From Acidimicrobiia bacterium (lineage in GTDB: Bacteria; Actinomycetota; Acidimicrobiia; Acidimicrobiales; SKKL01): a DNA stretch of 64,000 bases. The translations under genes were made by a program, and so were the position numbers. The notes under the pieces were generated by a model. That model was not told the DNA's origin, searched no databases, and saw only the letters and a list, made by a program, of their open reading frames with translations. Numbering within the stretch: position 1 is the first letter of the stretch; every line of letters starts with the position of its first letter. Positions 42,570 through 51,174 of the stretch are shown in pieces. Location of the stretch: NCBI GenBank assembly GCA_041676705.1, contig JBAYRL010000001.1:310001-374000 (forward strand). Reading direction: 5' to 3'.

Positions 42570-43289
42570 GTGCCAGTTATGGGGTCGCATGAAAGCCGCC
42601 TGACGGGACGTCTTGATGAGCTCGATATTGCGAGCGTATTGCAAAGTTTGCTCGATGCCGGCAACCCTGGAGCATTGGTGCTTCGAGGTGAGCAACGCGG
42701 CGTGATGGTGGTCGAACCTCCCTACATCAATTTGGTCACCACTGCTGAAGAACGTTTAGGTGCCGACTTGGTTTCAGCCGAATTGGTGGATGAAGAAACA
42801 TGGCTTTCGGCTTTGTCTAACGGCGGTAATAGACCTGGTGGCGCGCTAGTGGCATTGGTTGAAGCGGGCGTTGACCATGGGGCTATGCGCGAGGTGCTTT
42901 ATGAACATGTCATCACCGCCTTATTTGAACTCTTGGTACCCGGTGACACCGAGTTTGAATTTCTACCTGGTGTATCTCATCGCCTGGCCATCGACCCCGG
43001 TTTTCTATATGAAGATGTTCTAAGTGACCTAAACACTCGAGTTGGCGAATGGCGTCAGATAGCCGAGGCTATTCCTGATACTCAAAGTGAGTTTCGGCGG
43101 GCGAAAACACTGCCAGCCGATATGCCATCGGTAACGCTAAACCGTGCTGAATATGAACTGCTGCTGCTTATAGATACCCAGGTTTCGGTGGCCGAGCTAA
43201 TCGCAGTTTCGGAGCGGCCAGCCTTCGAAGTGATTACCCAACTTTATGGCCTATTGCGCCGTGGTTTACTTGAAACTAAGGAGCCTTAA
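42570..43289 (+). CDS. DUF4388 (PATAN) domain protein
   Basis: A 239-residue cytoplasmic protein. The N-terminal domain opens with SRLTGRLDELDIASVLQSL and GNPGALVLRGEQ, the DUF4388/PATAN pattern. It ends with two helical segments resembling winged-helix repeats (LNRAEYELLLLIDTQVSVAEL and VITQLYGLLRRGLLE). PATAN proteins are commonly linked to roadblock/MglA or two-component signalling in bacteria. It is transcribed divergently from the conservon across 151 bp. The start is GTG at 42570, or ATG at 42579. The aminopeptidase gene starts 2 bp after its stop. A role as an output or scaffold for the conservon is inference. Confidence 0.78.
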   Translation: MPVMGSHESRLTGRLDELDIASVLQSLLDAGNPGALVLRGEQRGVMVVEPPYINLVTTAEERLGADLVSAELVDEETWLSALSNGGNRPGGALVALVEAGVDHGAMREVLYEHVITALFELLVPGDTEFEFLPGVSHRLAIDPGFLYEDVLSDLNTRVGEWRQIAEAIPDTQSEFRRAKTLPADMPSVTLNRAEYELLLLIDTQVSVAELIAVSERPAFEVITQLYGLLRRGLLETKEP

Positions 43290-43291
43290 AC

Positions 43292-44617
43292 ATGACCATC
43301 AGTGCTGATGCGAGCGCAGCGCGCCCAGCGGTGGCACCCGCGGTTGTCGATCTATTGAAATTCATTGACACCTCACCATCGCCGTATCATGCCGCAGAAA
43401 ACGTTACCGAGCGCCTACTAGCGGCCGGGTTCGTTCATTTCGATCCGGGTGCCCCAACCACGGGCGCTAGTCACGGGGTGGCACAACTTGGTGGCTCGGT
43501 AATTGCTTGGGCGGCACCTGCCAATGCAGCGGCTTCCCTACCCTTTCGACTGTTTGGTGCTCACACTGACAGTCCCAACTTACGCGTCAAAGCACTACCC
43601 GAGACTGGTCGTGCAGGATGGCGTCAATTAGGGGTTGAAGTATACGGAGGGGCACTGGTCAATTCGTGGCTAGACCGTGATTTGGGTCTATCTGGTCGGG
43701 TGGCACTACGAAATAGCGAGGTCGCGGCAGGCTATGAGACTCGTCTGGTGAAGGTCGATGAACCAATCTTGCGGGTGCCTCAACTGGCAATTCACCTAGA
43801 CCGAGAGGTTAACGATAAGGGTTTGCTGCTTAACAAACAACAGCACCTGGTGCCGGTTTGGGCCTTAGGCGAAAGCCACGAAGGTGAATTCAGCGAATTT
43901 TTGGCAGAACGCCTAGGAGTTGCGCCAGCCGACGTTTTGAGTTGGGACATAATGTTGCATGACCTCACACCCTCGGTAGTAGGTGGTCGTGACGCCGAGT
44001 TTATTTTTGCTCCCCGGCTCGACAATCTAGTGTCGACCCATGCTGGCTTAGCCGCTTTTGAAGCGCTGGTAGCTTCCGGCGACCAAAACAGTGTGGCCGT
44101 ATTGTGTTTGTTTGACCATGAAGAGGTGGGCAGCACCACCCAGACTGGTGCCGTGAGCTCGTATTTGGCTCACCTGCTTGAGCAGTCGGTATTAAGCCGT
44201 GGTGGTAGCCGGAGCGATTATCTAGCGGCTATGGCCGGATCACAACTGCTCTCGGCTGACATGGCGCATGCGATACATCCCAACTATCCCGATCGGCATG
44301 AACCGAACCACCATGTCCAAATCAACGGTGGTCCCGTGATCAAAATCAACGCTAACCAACGTTATGCCTCTGACGCCTTGTCGGTAGCCGCGTTCCAGCT
44401 GGCGGCTGAGCGGGCTGGCGTGAAAACCCAACGCTATATTCACCGTACCGACCTGGCTTGTGGCTCTACCATTGGACCACTAAGTGCCGCTGGTTTGGGC
44501 GTGTCAACAGTAGATGTTGGTGTGGCGCAGCTTTCGATGCATTCGGCTCGCGAAATGGCTGGTACCGCCGACATTCCCACTTTTGTGACGTGTGTAACAG
44601 AATTTCTACGGGACTAA
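43292..44617 (+). CDS. apeB: M18 family aminopeptidase
   Basis: A 441-residue zinc aminopeptidase of family M18 (aspartyl-aminopeptidase-like, actinobacterial ApeB). Metal and catalytic signatures: RLFGAHTDSPNLRVK (His-Asp) near residue 88, FAPRLDNLVSTHAG (bridging Asp) near 240, FDHEEVGSTTQTGA (catalytic Glu pair) near 275 and DMAHAIHPNYPDRHEP near 330. IDTSPSPYHAAENV is the family N-terminus. It cleaves N-terminal residues from peptides in the cytoplasm. It starts 2 bp after the DUF4388 stop, so both are in one transcript although no functional link is known. Confidence 0.95.
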   Translation: MTISADASAARPAVAPAVVDLLKFIDTSPSPYHAAENVTERLLAAGFVHFDPGAPTTGASHGVAQLGGSVIAWAAPANAAASLPFRLFGAHTDSPNLRVKALPETGRAGWRQLGVEVYGGALVNSWLDRDLGLSGRVALRNSEVAAGYETRLVKVDEPILRVPQLAIHLDREVNDKGLLLNKQQHLVPVWALGESHEGEFSEFLAERLGVAPADVLSWDIMLHDLTPSVVGGRDAEFIFAPRLDNLVSTHAGLAAFEALVASGDQNSVAVLCLFDHEEVGSTTQTGAVSSYLAHLLEQSVLSRGGSRSDYLAAMAGSQLLSADMAHAIHPNYPDRHEPNHHVQINGGPVIKINANQRYASDALSVAAFQLAAERAGVKTQRYIHRTDLACGSTIGPLSAAGLGVSTVDVGVAQLSMHSAREMAGTADIPTFVTCVTEFLRD

Positions 44618-44642
44618 AGGCCCGGTTTTATAGCGAGGGTGT

Positions 44643-44671
44643 TTGACCTGGTGGGGTCTGCGACCTAGTTT
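44643..44671 (+). promoter_or_regulatory. Promoter of the membrane pyrophosphatase gene
   Basis: A TTGACC -35 box (44643-44648) and a TAGTTT -10 box (44666-44671) are separated by exactly 17 bases. The leader would be about 100 bases and contains a short inverted repeat (TGGCC/GGCCA). A ribosome-binding site GGAG (44767-44770) precedes the GTG start by eight bases. Confidence 0.6.
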
Positions 44672-44778
44672 CGGGTCGTCGAAAATTAGAAAAAGGACCG
44701 CGTACTTGGCCCCATGCTGGCTGGCCAGGTGTTCGTCCTGAACCTAGTAATCACCCATAAATAAACGGAGAGTAAAGA

Positions 44779-46902
44779 GTGGATTCCATACCCTTACTAG
44801 CGCTGTTGAGCGCGATTGCAGGCCTTGGGCTTGCCGCGTTCTTCTACGCTGCGGTTAAGAAGGAAGACCCGGGTAACGACCGGATGGTCGACCTTATGAC
44901 CTCCATCCAGGATGGAGCCAAGGCCTTTCTTCGCCAGGAATACAGCTACGTAGCCGTTTTCGTGGTGGTCATGATGGTCCTGGTGGGCGTTTTCGTGGCA
45001 CCACTTGGTGCTTTGGCTTATGTATTTGGTGCCGTGCTTTCAGCTGGTGCTGGCTACGTCGGCATGGAAGTGGCCACCTTAGCTAACGCCCGTGTGGCCC
45101 AAGCCGCCAAAACCGGTGGTGCGCCTAAGGCCCTGCCACTGGCCTTCCGTGGTGGTGCCGTTATGGGCTTCACCGTGGCTGGTTTGGCACTAGCCGGTTT
45201 GATGATCGTTTACATTCTGATCGTCAAGGTGATTAAGGCAGATGACGCTTTCGACATCGTGACCGCCTACTCCCTCGGTGCTTCCTCGATCGCCCTGTTC
45301 TCTCGTGTGGGCGGCGGTATTTACACCAAGGCTGCCGACGTGGGTGCCGACTTGGTGGGCAAGGTTGAAGCCGGGATTCCCGAAGACGATCCTCGCAACC
45401 CCGCCACCATTGCCGACTTGGTAGGTGACAACGTAGGTGACGTGGCTGGCATGGGTGCCGACCTCTTCGAGTCGTATGCCGGTTCGATTGTGGCCCCAAT
45501 TGCGCTAACCGCTTTTATGGGTGTTGGTATTACCGCTGACCAAGCAAGCGATGCTGGCATCATTAACTTGTTAATCTTCCCGATGTTGATTGCCGCGGTT
45601 GGAATGGTGGCCTCGATTATCGGTTCTTTCGCTGTGAAATCTGGCGATAGCACCGAAGCTTCGGCGCTCTCTAAGTCCTTACATCGTGGTACGAACGTGG
45701 CCATGTTGCTCACCATTATCGGTACCTTCGCCGCTGGCTTCTGGGTCTTTAACGACTCTCATACCATCGCTCTACCTCAACTCGGAGATGTCGATCGGTT
45801 TGAAAACTGGTGGGGTCTACCCATTTCGGTAGTTGGCGGCTTAGTGGTCGGCTTTGGTATTGGTAAAGTCGCTGAAATCTGGACCTCAGATGAGTTCGGT
45901 CCTGTCAAGAAGATTGCGCAACAAAGTGAAACTGGCCCAGCCACCACCATTTTGAGCGGAATCTCGGCTGGTATGGTTTCGGTAGCAGCCTCGGTACTGC
46001 TCATTGCTGCGGGTGTGCTGGTAGCTTACTGGGGTGGCCAACAGACCCTGGAGGGTTTGGGCATTTATGGCATCGCGCTCGCGGCCATTGGAATGTTGGC
46101 TACTACGGGCATGGTGGTTTCGGTCGACGCTTATGGCCCAATCTCTGACAACGCCGGTGGTATCGCTGAAATGGCGCATCTCGACCCTGAAGTTCGTGAG
46201 GTCACCGACGCTCTCGACTCATTAGGTAACACCACGGCTGCTATCGCCAAGGGTTTCGCGGTCGGTTCGGCTGCTCTCACCGCTTTAGCGTTGTTCAAGA
46301 GCTTCGAAGAAGCCCTGACTAAGGCGGATCCAACCTTTGTGCTTTCTTTGAACGTGGGTGAAGTACCGGTCTTTGTTGGTCTCTTTATCGGTGCCATGTT
46401 GCCCTTCCTCTTCGCCGCTCTCACCATCGATGCGGTTGGTCGTGCTGCTAACGCCATGATCGAAGAGGTACGGCGCCAGTTCCGTGAAATCCCGGGTTTG
46501 CGTGAAGGTAAAGAAGGTGTGAAGCCTGATTCAGCCCGATGTGTGGCTATTTCCACCAAGTCTTCACTGCGAGAAATGATGCTGCCTGGTGCCCTGGCTG
46601 TGGTTGTACCTTTGGTGATTGGTTTCATCAACATCGACACCTTGGGTGGTTTCCTGGCTGGTGCCTTGGTCTCGGGTTTCTGCTTGGCTATCTTCATGGC
46701 CAACTCGGGTGGGGCGTGGGACAATGCCAAGAAATATATTGAGGCTGGTGCCCATGGGGGTAAAGGTTCTGAGGCCCACAAGGCTGCGGTGGTCGGCGAC
46801 ACCGTGGGAGACCCTTTCAAAGACACCTCTGGCCCCTCCATGAACATTCTGATCAAGGTTATGACCATCGTATCGCTGGTGTTTGCTTCGGCTTTCGTCT
46901 AA
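44779..46902 (+). CDS. hppA: Membrane-bound ion-translocating pyrophosphatase, K+-dependent type
   Basis: A 707-residue integral membrane pyrophosphatase with about 16 helices. It couples pyrophosphate hydrolysis to H+ (or Na+) pumping. Conserved sites: GGGIYTKAADVGADLVGKVE near residue 180, DDPRNPATIADLVGDNVGD near 205 and DNAGGIAEM near 455. C-terminal pieces are GGAWDNAKKYIE, then KAAVVGDTVGDPFKDTSGP. The K+ determinant reads GNTTAA, with Ala where K+-independent enzymes have Lys (GNTTKA), so K+ stimulation is predicted. This differs from the K+-independent type known from streptomycetes. The start is GTG at 44779 with a good GGAG site. Confidence 0.96.
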   Translation: MDSIPLLALLSAIAGLGLAAFFYAAVKKEDPGNDRMVDLMTSIQDGAKAFLRQEYSYVAVFVVVMMVLVGVFVAPLGALAYVFGAVLSAGAGYVGMEVATLANARVAQAAKTGGAPKALPLAFRGGAVMGFTVAGLALAGLMIVYILIVKVIKADDAFDIVTAYSLGASSIALFSRVGGGIYTKAADVGADLVGKVEAGIPEDDPRNPATIADLVGDNVGDVAGMGADLFESYAGSIVAPIALTAFMGVGITADQASDAGIINLLIFPMLIAAVGMVASIIGSFAVKSGDSTEASALSKSLHRGTNVAMLLTIIGTFAAGFWVFNDSHTIALPQLGDVDRFENWWGLPISVVGGLVVGFGIGKVAEIWTSDEFGPVKKIAQQSETGPATTILSGISAGMVSVAASVLLIAAGVLVAYWGGQQTLEGLGIYGIALAAIGMLATTGMVVSVDAYGPISDNAGGIAEMAHLDPEVREVTDALDSLGNTTAAIAKGFAVGSAALTALALFKSFEEALTKADPTFVLSLNVGEVPVFVGLFIGAMLPFLFAALTIDAVGRAANAMIEEVRRQFREIPGLREGKEGVKPDSARCVAISTKSSLREMMLPGALAVVVPLVIGFINIDTLGGFLAGALVSGFCLAIFMANSGGAWDNAKKYIEAGAHGGKGSEAHKAAVVGDTVGDPFKDTSGPSMNILIKVMTIVSLVFASAFV

Positions 46903-46955
46903 GCAATCGGTTCACCAACCTTGTCGGTGAACCACACTAGAAACACAGCACTTAT

Positions 46956-46996
46956 AGGTAGGTTGGTACAAAGTGTGCCAACCTACCTTTAGTTTT
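46956..46996 (+). terminator. Rho-independent terminator after hppA
   Basis: A 14-bp stem with one G-T wobble (AGGTAGGTTGGTAC, 46956-46969, with GTGCCAACCTACCT, 46975-46988) and a 5-base loop, followed by TTAGTTTT. A separate 8-bp inverted repeat (GGTTCACC/GGTGAACC, 46909-46933) with no T-run lies just before it and may be a transcript-stabilising hairpin. Confidence 0.82.
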
Positions 46997-47062
46997 CCGC
47001 ACAATTCGTATTTTGGTATGGCAGACTAACTATACGAGTCTCTAACGAATGGGTAGTACCTA

Positions 47063-49021
47063 TTGACCTTAACTAACACTTTGGAGCGAGACTTCGAACG
47101 TCTCGGCAATCGAGATTTCGACGAACCGGTTTCTCCATTTGAACCCAATGCTGTGGTCGGGCGTTACCCTCCCCCACGCGCCGAGATTGACCCCGATGCC
47201 TCCAAAGGTTGGATTCGCCGTATGCAGCCGCTCTTGGTGGCTAACAAGTGGCTCTTTCTAGCTGCTATGGCGCTTTCAGTGGTTTCGATGGTGACCCAAG
47301 TAGCTGTACCAAGGGTTTTGATGCAAGGCATCGACGTGGCACTCGAACGACGTGCTGCTCCCCTTAACCATTACGTATGGATTTTGGTGGCCCTGGCAGT
47401 AGCTCGTGGTGTGGCGATGCTGTATTACCGTTTGTTCCTGTTCAAGGTGGCTTATGGCCTGGAATACGATCTACGGACCACTATTTATCGGCACCTCACC
47501 CGAATGTCGTTCAGCTTTTTCGACCGGGTACAAACTGGTCAGCTCATTTCTCGAGCCAACTCGGATATCCGTTCGGTCCAGATGTTTCTAACGTTTGCAC
47601 CCATGGTGGCATTACAGGGCATCAGCTTTGTTATGGCCTTCAGCCTTATGCTTTCCATCCACGTGGGTCTTACGATTGTGGCGCTTCTACCGTTGCCGTT
47701 CGTGTTTTTTGTCGGTCTACGCATGCGCTCCTACATGTTTCCAATTTCTTGGGTGGTACAAGCCCGTACTGCCGACGTGGCAACAATCGTGGAGGAAAAC
47801 GTTACCGGAACCCGAGTGGTTCGATCGTTCGCAGCTGAGGGTCAGCAGTTAAACAAGCTGGCAGGTGCAGCCGAGCGTTTGCGCTGGGCCACAACCAAGC
47901 AAATCGACATTCGGGCCAAGTACGCCCCGATTATGGAAAATTTGCCCCGCTTAGCAACCGCCCTGGTGTTGTTATACGGCAGCCTTTTGGTAATTGGTGA
48001 CGATATTTCAATCGGCGCCATAATCGCCTTCACGAGCTATGTGGTCATGCTTCAGGCACCATTTCGGATGATCGGCATGATCATGATGCAAAGTCAACGT
48101 GCGTCAGCCTCAGCAGCACGAATCTATGAAATCTTGGACGAAACCCCTGAGATTGAGGATCGACCGGGTGCTATTGACCTAACGAACGTTGAAGGCGCTG
48201 TCAGCTTCAAGAACGTAAGTTTCACCTATGCCAATGGCCATGAGGTTCTGCGAAACTTCAACCTGGAAGTAAAACCTGGTGAGACGGTGGCCATCGTGGG
48301 CCGAACTGGCAGTGGGAAATCCACCGTAGCGAGACTCTTAGAACGGTTTTACGAGGTGTCCTCAGGTGAAGTTCTCGTTGATGGCCACAACGTTAAAGAC
48401 GTAACCCTAACGAGCCTACGAAACCACGTTGGAATGGTGCTAGACGAGCCATTTTTGTTTTCAACCACCATTCGCAACAACATTGCATACGGCCGACCCG
48501 ATGCCACCATGGAAGAAATCGTAGCGGCGGCCAATGCCGCCAACGCCGCCGAATTTATTGATCGTCTACCCAAGGGATACGAGACCTTGGTGGGTGAACG
48601 TGGCTACACCCTTTCGGGCGGTCAACGCCAGCGGCTAGCCATTGCTCGCACCCTGGTAGTAAATCCAAAAGTCCTAATTTTGGATGATGCTACCTCAGCA
48701 ATTGATGTTCGAATCGAGGAGCTAATTCATGATGCTCTCAGTTCGCTTATGGTCGAGCGAACAACGATTGTGATTGCGCATCGCCTCTCAACCATCGCCC
48801 TGGCAGAACGGGTGGTGCTGTTAGAAGACGGTGTCATAGTGGCTTCGGGTAGCCACCTCGAATTGATGCGTACCGAACCTCGTTACGCGGCCGTTTTAGC
48901 GCACCTGGAAGAAGACCAAGAACGACGTGAAAAGGCCCGTGAGGCCAGGCAGAACAAGACTACTGCTGCTCAAATGAGTGACGTTCAAAGCCAGTCTGTG
49001 GGAGGTAACTCATGGGCATGA
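47063..49021 (+). CDS. Heterodimeric ABC exporter subunit, degenerate-site NBD
   Basis: A 652-residue half-transporter: N-terminal hydrophilic 60 residues, six transmembrane helices (about 65-340) and an ATPase domain. Walker A is GRTGSGKST near residue 416, the signature LSGGQRQRLAIAR near 515, and the H-loop VIAHRLST near 572. Walker B ends LILDDATSAID, with Asp in place of the catalytic Glu. This marks the non-hydrolysing (degenerate) site of heterodimeric exporters. The partner gene begins 10 bp before its stop. The start is TTG at 47063; no other suitable start precedes the first helix. Likely exports a drug, lipid or peptide. Confidence 0.93.
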   Translation: MTLTNTLERDFERLGNRDFDEPVSPFEPNAVVGRYPPPRAEIDPDASKGWIRRMQPLLVANKWLFLAAMALSVVSMVTQVAVPRVLMQGIDVALERRAAPLNHYVWILVALAVARGVAMLYYRLFLFKVAYGLEYDLRTTIYRHLTRMSFSFFDRVQTGQLISRANSDIRSVQMFLTFAPMVALQGISFVMAFSLMLSIHVGLTIVALLPLPFVFFVGLRMRSYMFPISWVVQARTADVATIVEENVTGTRVVRSFAAEGQQLNKLAGAAERLRWATTKQIDIRAKYAPIMENLPRLATALVLLYGSLLVIGDDISIGAIIAFTSYVVMLQAPFRMIGMIMMQSQRASASAARIYEILDETPEIEDRPGAIDLTNVEGAVSFKNVSFTYANGHEVLRNFNLEVKPGETVAIVGRTGSGKSTVARLLERFYEVSSGEVLVDGHNVKDVTLTSLRNHVGMVLDEPFLFSTTIRNNIAYGRPDATMEEIVAAANAANAAEFIDRLPKGYETLVGERGYTLSGGQRQRLAIARTLVVNPKVLILDDATSAIDVRIEELIHDALSSLMVERTTIVIAHRLSTIALAERVVLLEDGVIVASGSHLELMRTEPRYAAVLAHLEEDQERREKAREARQNKTTAAQMSDVQSQSVGGNSWA

Positions 49022-50964
49022 TGGGTGGTGGCGGTGGTTTCGGTGGAGGCTTTGGCGGTGGCGGGCGCAACAGCAGCGCCGCGGCCGGGCTGCCCTTTGC
49101 CGGGATTCCACCGGAGCTTCAAACCAAGGTCGATGAGTTATTAGCTACAGAAGTCGCAAAAGATGACCCAGAAGTTCCTTTTAGCCATTCCAGCTACGAT
49201 CGGCGACCTCTTAGCCTTCGTACAATATTGGCACCCCATTGGTTAGCGCTCGTCGGTTCGTTCTTGTTGGTGGTAGTGGAAACTGCGGCTCAACAAGTGG
49301 GGCCCCTGTTAACTCAAATTGGTATTGATGACGGTATTCGGGTTGGGGGCGGCGACGGCAACCGTAATGTTATTTATGTTGTAGCAGCGTTATATCTATT
49401 GAGTATTGCTCTCAATATTGCAACTGCTCGGGCGCGAGTTGCCTGGTCGGGCCGCGTTGGAGAACGGCTAATGTACGACTTGCGGGTACGAGTATTTGCA
49501 CATTTCCAGCGGCTCGACGTGGCTTTTTTTACGGAAGAGAAAGCCGGACGTCTGATGACTCGCATGACAAGCGATGTCGAGAGCCTCACCCAACTGTTCC
49601 ACGATGGCCTGGTGCAAATGGTGGTCCAGGGATTGACCCTGATTTTCGTTGTGGTTGTGCTGTTTTTCTACAACGTGAAGCTGGCCTTGGTCACACTGTT
49701 AGTCATTGTGCCCTTCATGGTGGCCATGACAATTTGGTTCCGCAGTGCTTCCGACAAAGGCTACCAAGCGGTTCGAGAGCGAATTGCGGATGTCTTGGCG
49801 CATCTTCAAGAAAGCCTCTCTGGGGTACGAATTGTGGTGGCCCACAACCGTCAACACCAAAATGTGGTTGAGCATCGCAATATTGTGGGCGATTACAAAG
49901 AAGCCAATAATTACACTGCCAAAGTCGGTGCCACCTACGGTGCTGGTACCGAAGTCGTTGGCATTATTGGTCAAGCATTGGTGCTTCTAATCGGCGGAAG
50001 AATGGTGCTGCGCGGGGAGCTTACGCTTGGCAAACTGACTGCCTTTGTGCTTTATCTGAATACGTTTTTCGCGCCCATTCAACAGATGGTGACCTTGTAC
50101 AATACGTATCAATCAGGACAGGCTGCGTTATCGAAATTGCGCGAGCTCTTATTAACGGAATCAACGACACCGGAAAAGGTTGATGCCGTGGTTTTGCCGC
50201 CGGTGCGCGGCGAAATTCGCTTTGATGACGTGAGTTTTTCTTATGTACCGAACAAACCAGTTCTCCAAAATGTGAACCTCACTATTGCTGCGGGTGAAAC
50301 CTTTGCGTTGGTGGGGCCCACCGGTGCCGGGAAATCGACCTTAGCTAACCTAGTAATCAGGTTCTATGACCCCACCGATGGTGTGGTGAGCATCGATGGT
50401 TTTAACCTTCGAGATGTCAGTGTGAAATCACTTCGTTCCCAACTGGGTATAGTGCCGCAAGAACCGTTTCTTTTTGGTGGTTCGATTAGAGACAACGTGG
50501 CCTTTGCCCGCCCTGAGGCTACAGATGAAGAAGTGTTGGCTGCCTGTCGGGCGGTGGGCGTGCAAGATTTAATCGACCGTCTACCTGAGGGCATCCACAG
50601 TCCGTGCCATGAAAGAGGCGTGTCACTTTCGTCGGGCGAGCGACAACTTTTGGCCCTTGCCAGAGCTTTCCTAGCCAGACCCAGGGTGTTGGTCTTAGAC
50701 GAAGCAACCTCGAATCTAGATTTGCGGTCAGAAGTCAAGATCGAACAGGCCCTTGACACACTCTTGGAAGGCCGTACTGCAATTATCATCGCCCATAGGC
50801 TTTCCACAGCCATGCGCGCCGATCGATTGGCGGTAGTCGATCAAGGTGGAATCATTGAACTTGGTTCCCATGAAGAATTAGTGGCCTTGGGCGGTGAATA
50901 CGCCAAGATGTTCGCTACCTGGGAACGTCAGGCCGGTGACGGAGAAGTATCAGTGACCACCTAA
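49012..50964 (+). CDS. Heterodimeric ABC exporter subunit, hydrolysing NBD
   Basis: The 650-residue partner of the upstream half-transporter. Its N-terminus is a glycine-rich tail (MGMMGGGGGFGGGFGGGG), followed by about 60 polar residues, six helices (about 75-360) and an ATPase domain. Walker A is GPTGAGKST near residue 440, Walker B LVLDEATSNLD with the catalytic Glu, and the H-loop IIAHRLST. The signature motif is LSSGERQLLA, off the LSGGQ consensus. This complements the degenerate Walker B of the partner, so only the other composite site should hydrolyse ATP. The ATG at 49012 is preceded by GGAGG at six bases. Confidence 0.93.
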   Translation: MGMMGGGGGFGGGFGGGGRNSSAAAGLPFAGIPPELQTKVDELLATEVAKDDPEVPFSHSSYDRRPLSLRTILAPHWLALVGSFLLVVVETAAQQVGPLLTQIGIDDGIRVGGGDGNRNVIYVVAALYLLSIALNIATARARVAWSGRVGERLMYDLRVRVFAHFQRLDVAFFTEEKAGRLMTRMTSDVESLTQLFHDGLVQMVVQGLTLIFVVVVLFFYNVKLALVTLLVIVPFMVAMTIWFRSASDKGYQAVRERIADVLAHLQESLSGVRIVVAHNRQHQNVVEHRNIVGDYKEANNYTAKVGATYGAGTEVVGIIGQALVLLIGGRMVLRGELTLGKLTAFVLYLNTFFAPIQQMVTLYNTYQSGQAALSKLRELLLTESTTPEKVDAVVLPPVRGEIRFDDVSFSYVPNKPVLQNVNLTIAAGETFALVGPTGAGKSTLANLVIRFYDPTDGVVSIDGFNLRDVSVKSLRSQLGIVPQEPFLFGGSIRDNVAFARPEATDEEVLAACRAVGVQDLIDRLPEGIHSPCHERGVSLSSGERQLLALARAFLARPRVLVLDEATSNLDLRSEVKIEQALDTLLEGRTAIIIAHRLSTAMRADRLAVVDQGGIIELGSHEELVALGGEYAKMFATWERQAGDGEVSVTT

Positions 50965-51041
50965 GCCAGCCGCTATGCCTAAGAGGCCGCTCAGCTTGGT
51001 TATTTCTATTACCAGATATGTAGTTCTGGCACTCGGGGCGG

Positions 51042-51061
51042 CTGCCATAGCTACTTGGCAG
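51042..51061 (+). terminator. Weak hairpin, possible terminator after ABC exporter
   Basis: CTGCCA (51042-51047) pairs with TGGCAG (51056-51061) around an 8-base loop and is followed by TGTTATT. The T-run is poor, so termination would be weak. Confidence 0.3.
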
Positions 51062-51174
51062 TGTTATTGCGCTTGAAAACGCGCCGTAACATCCCACCAC
51101 AATTCGCATTACGGTGCCGTTAATTCTTGCTAGGTATCGCTGTTGCCTGCCGAACAAAGCACGGTTCGTATCTC

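Noticed and set aside
46131..46868. Long open frame (245 codons) antisense to hppA
   Set aside because: Composition is Pro/Ser/Arg-rich with no recognisable domain; it mirrors the conserved pyrophosphatase coding strand and is a GC-driven shadow.
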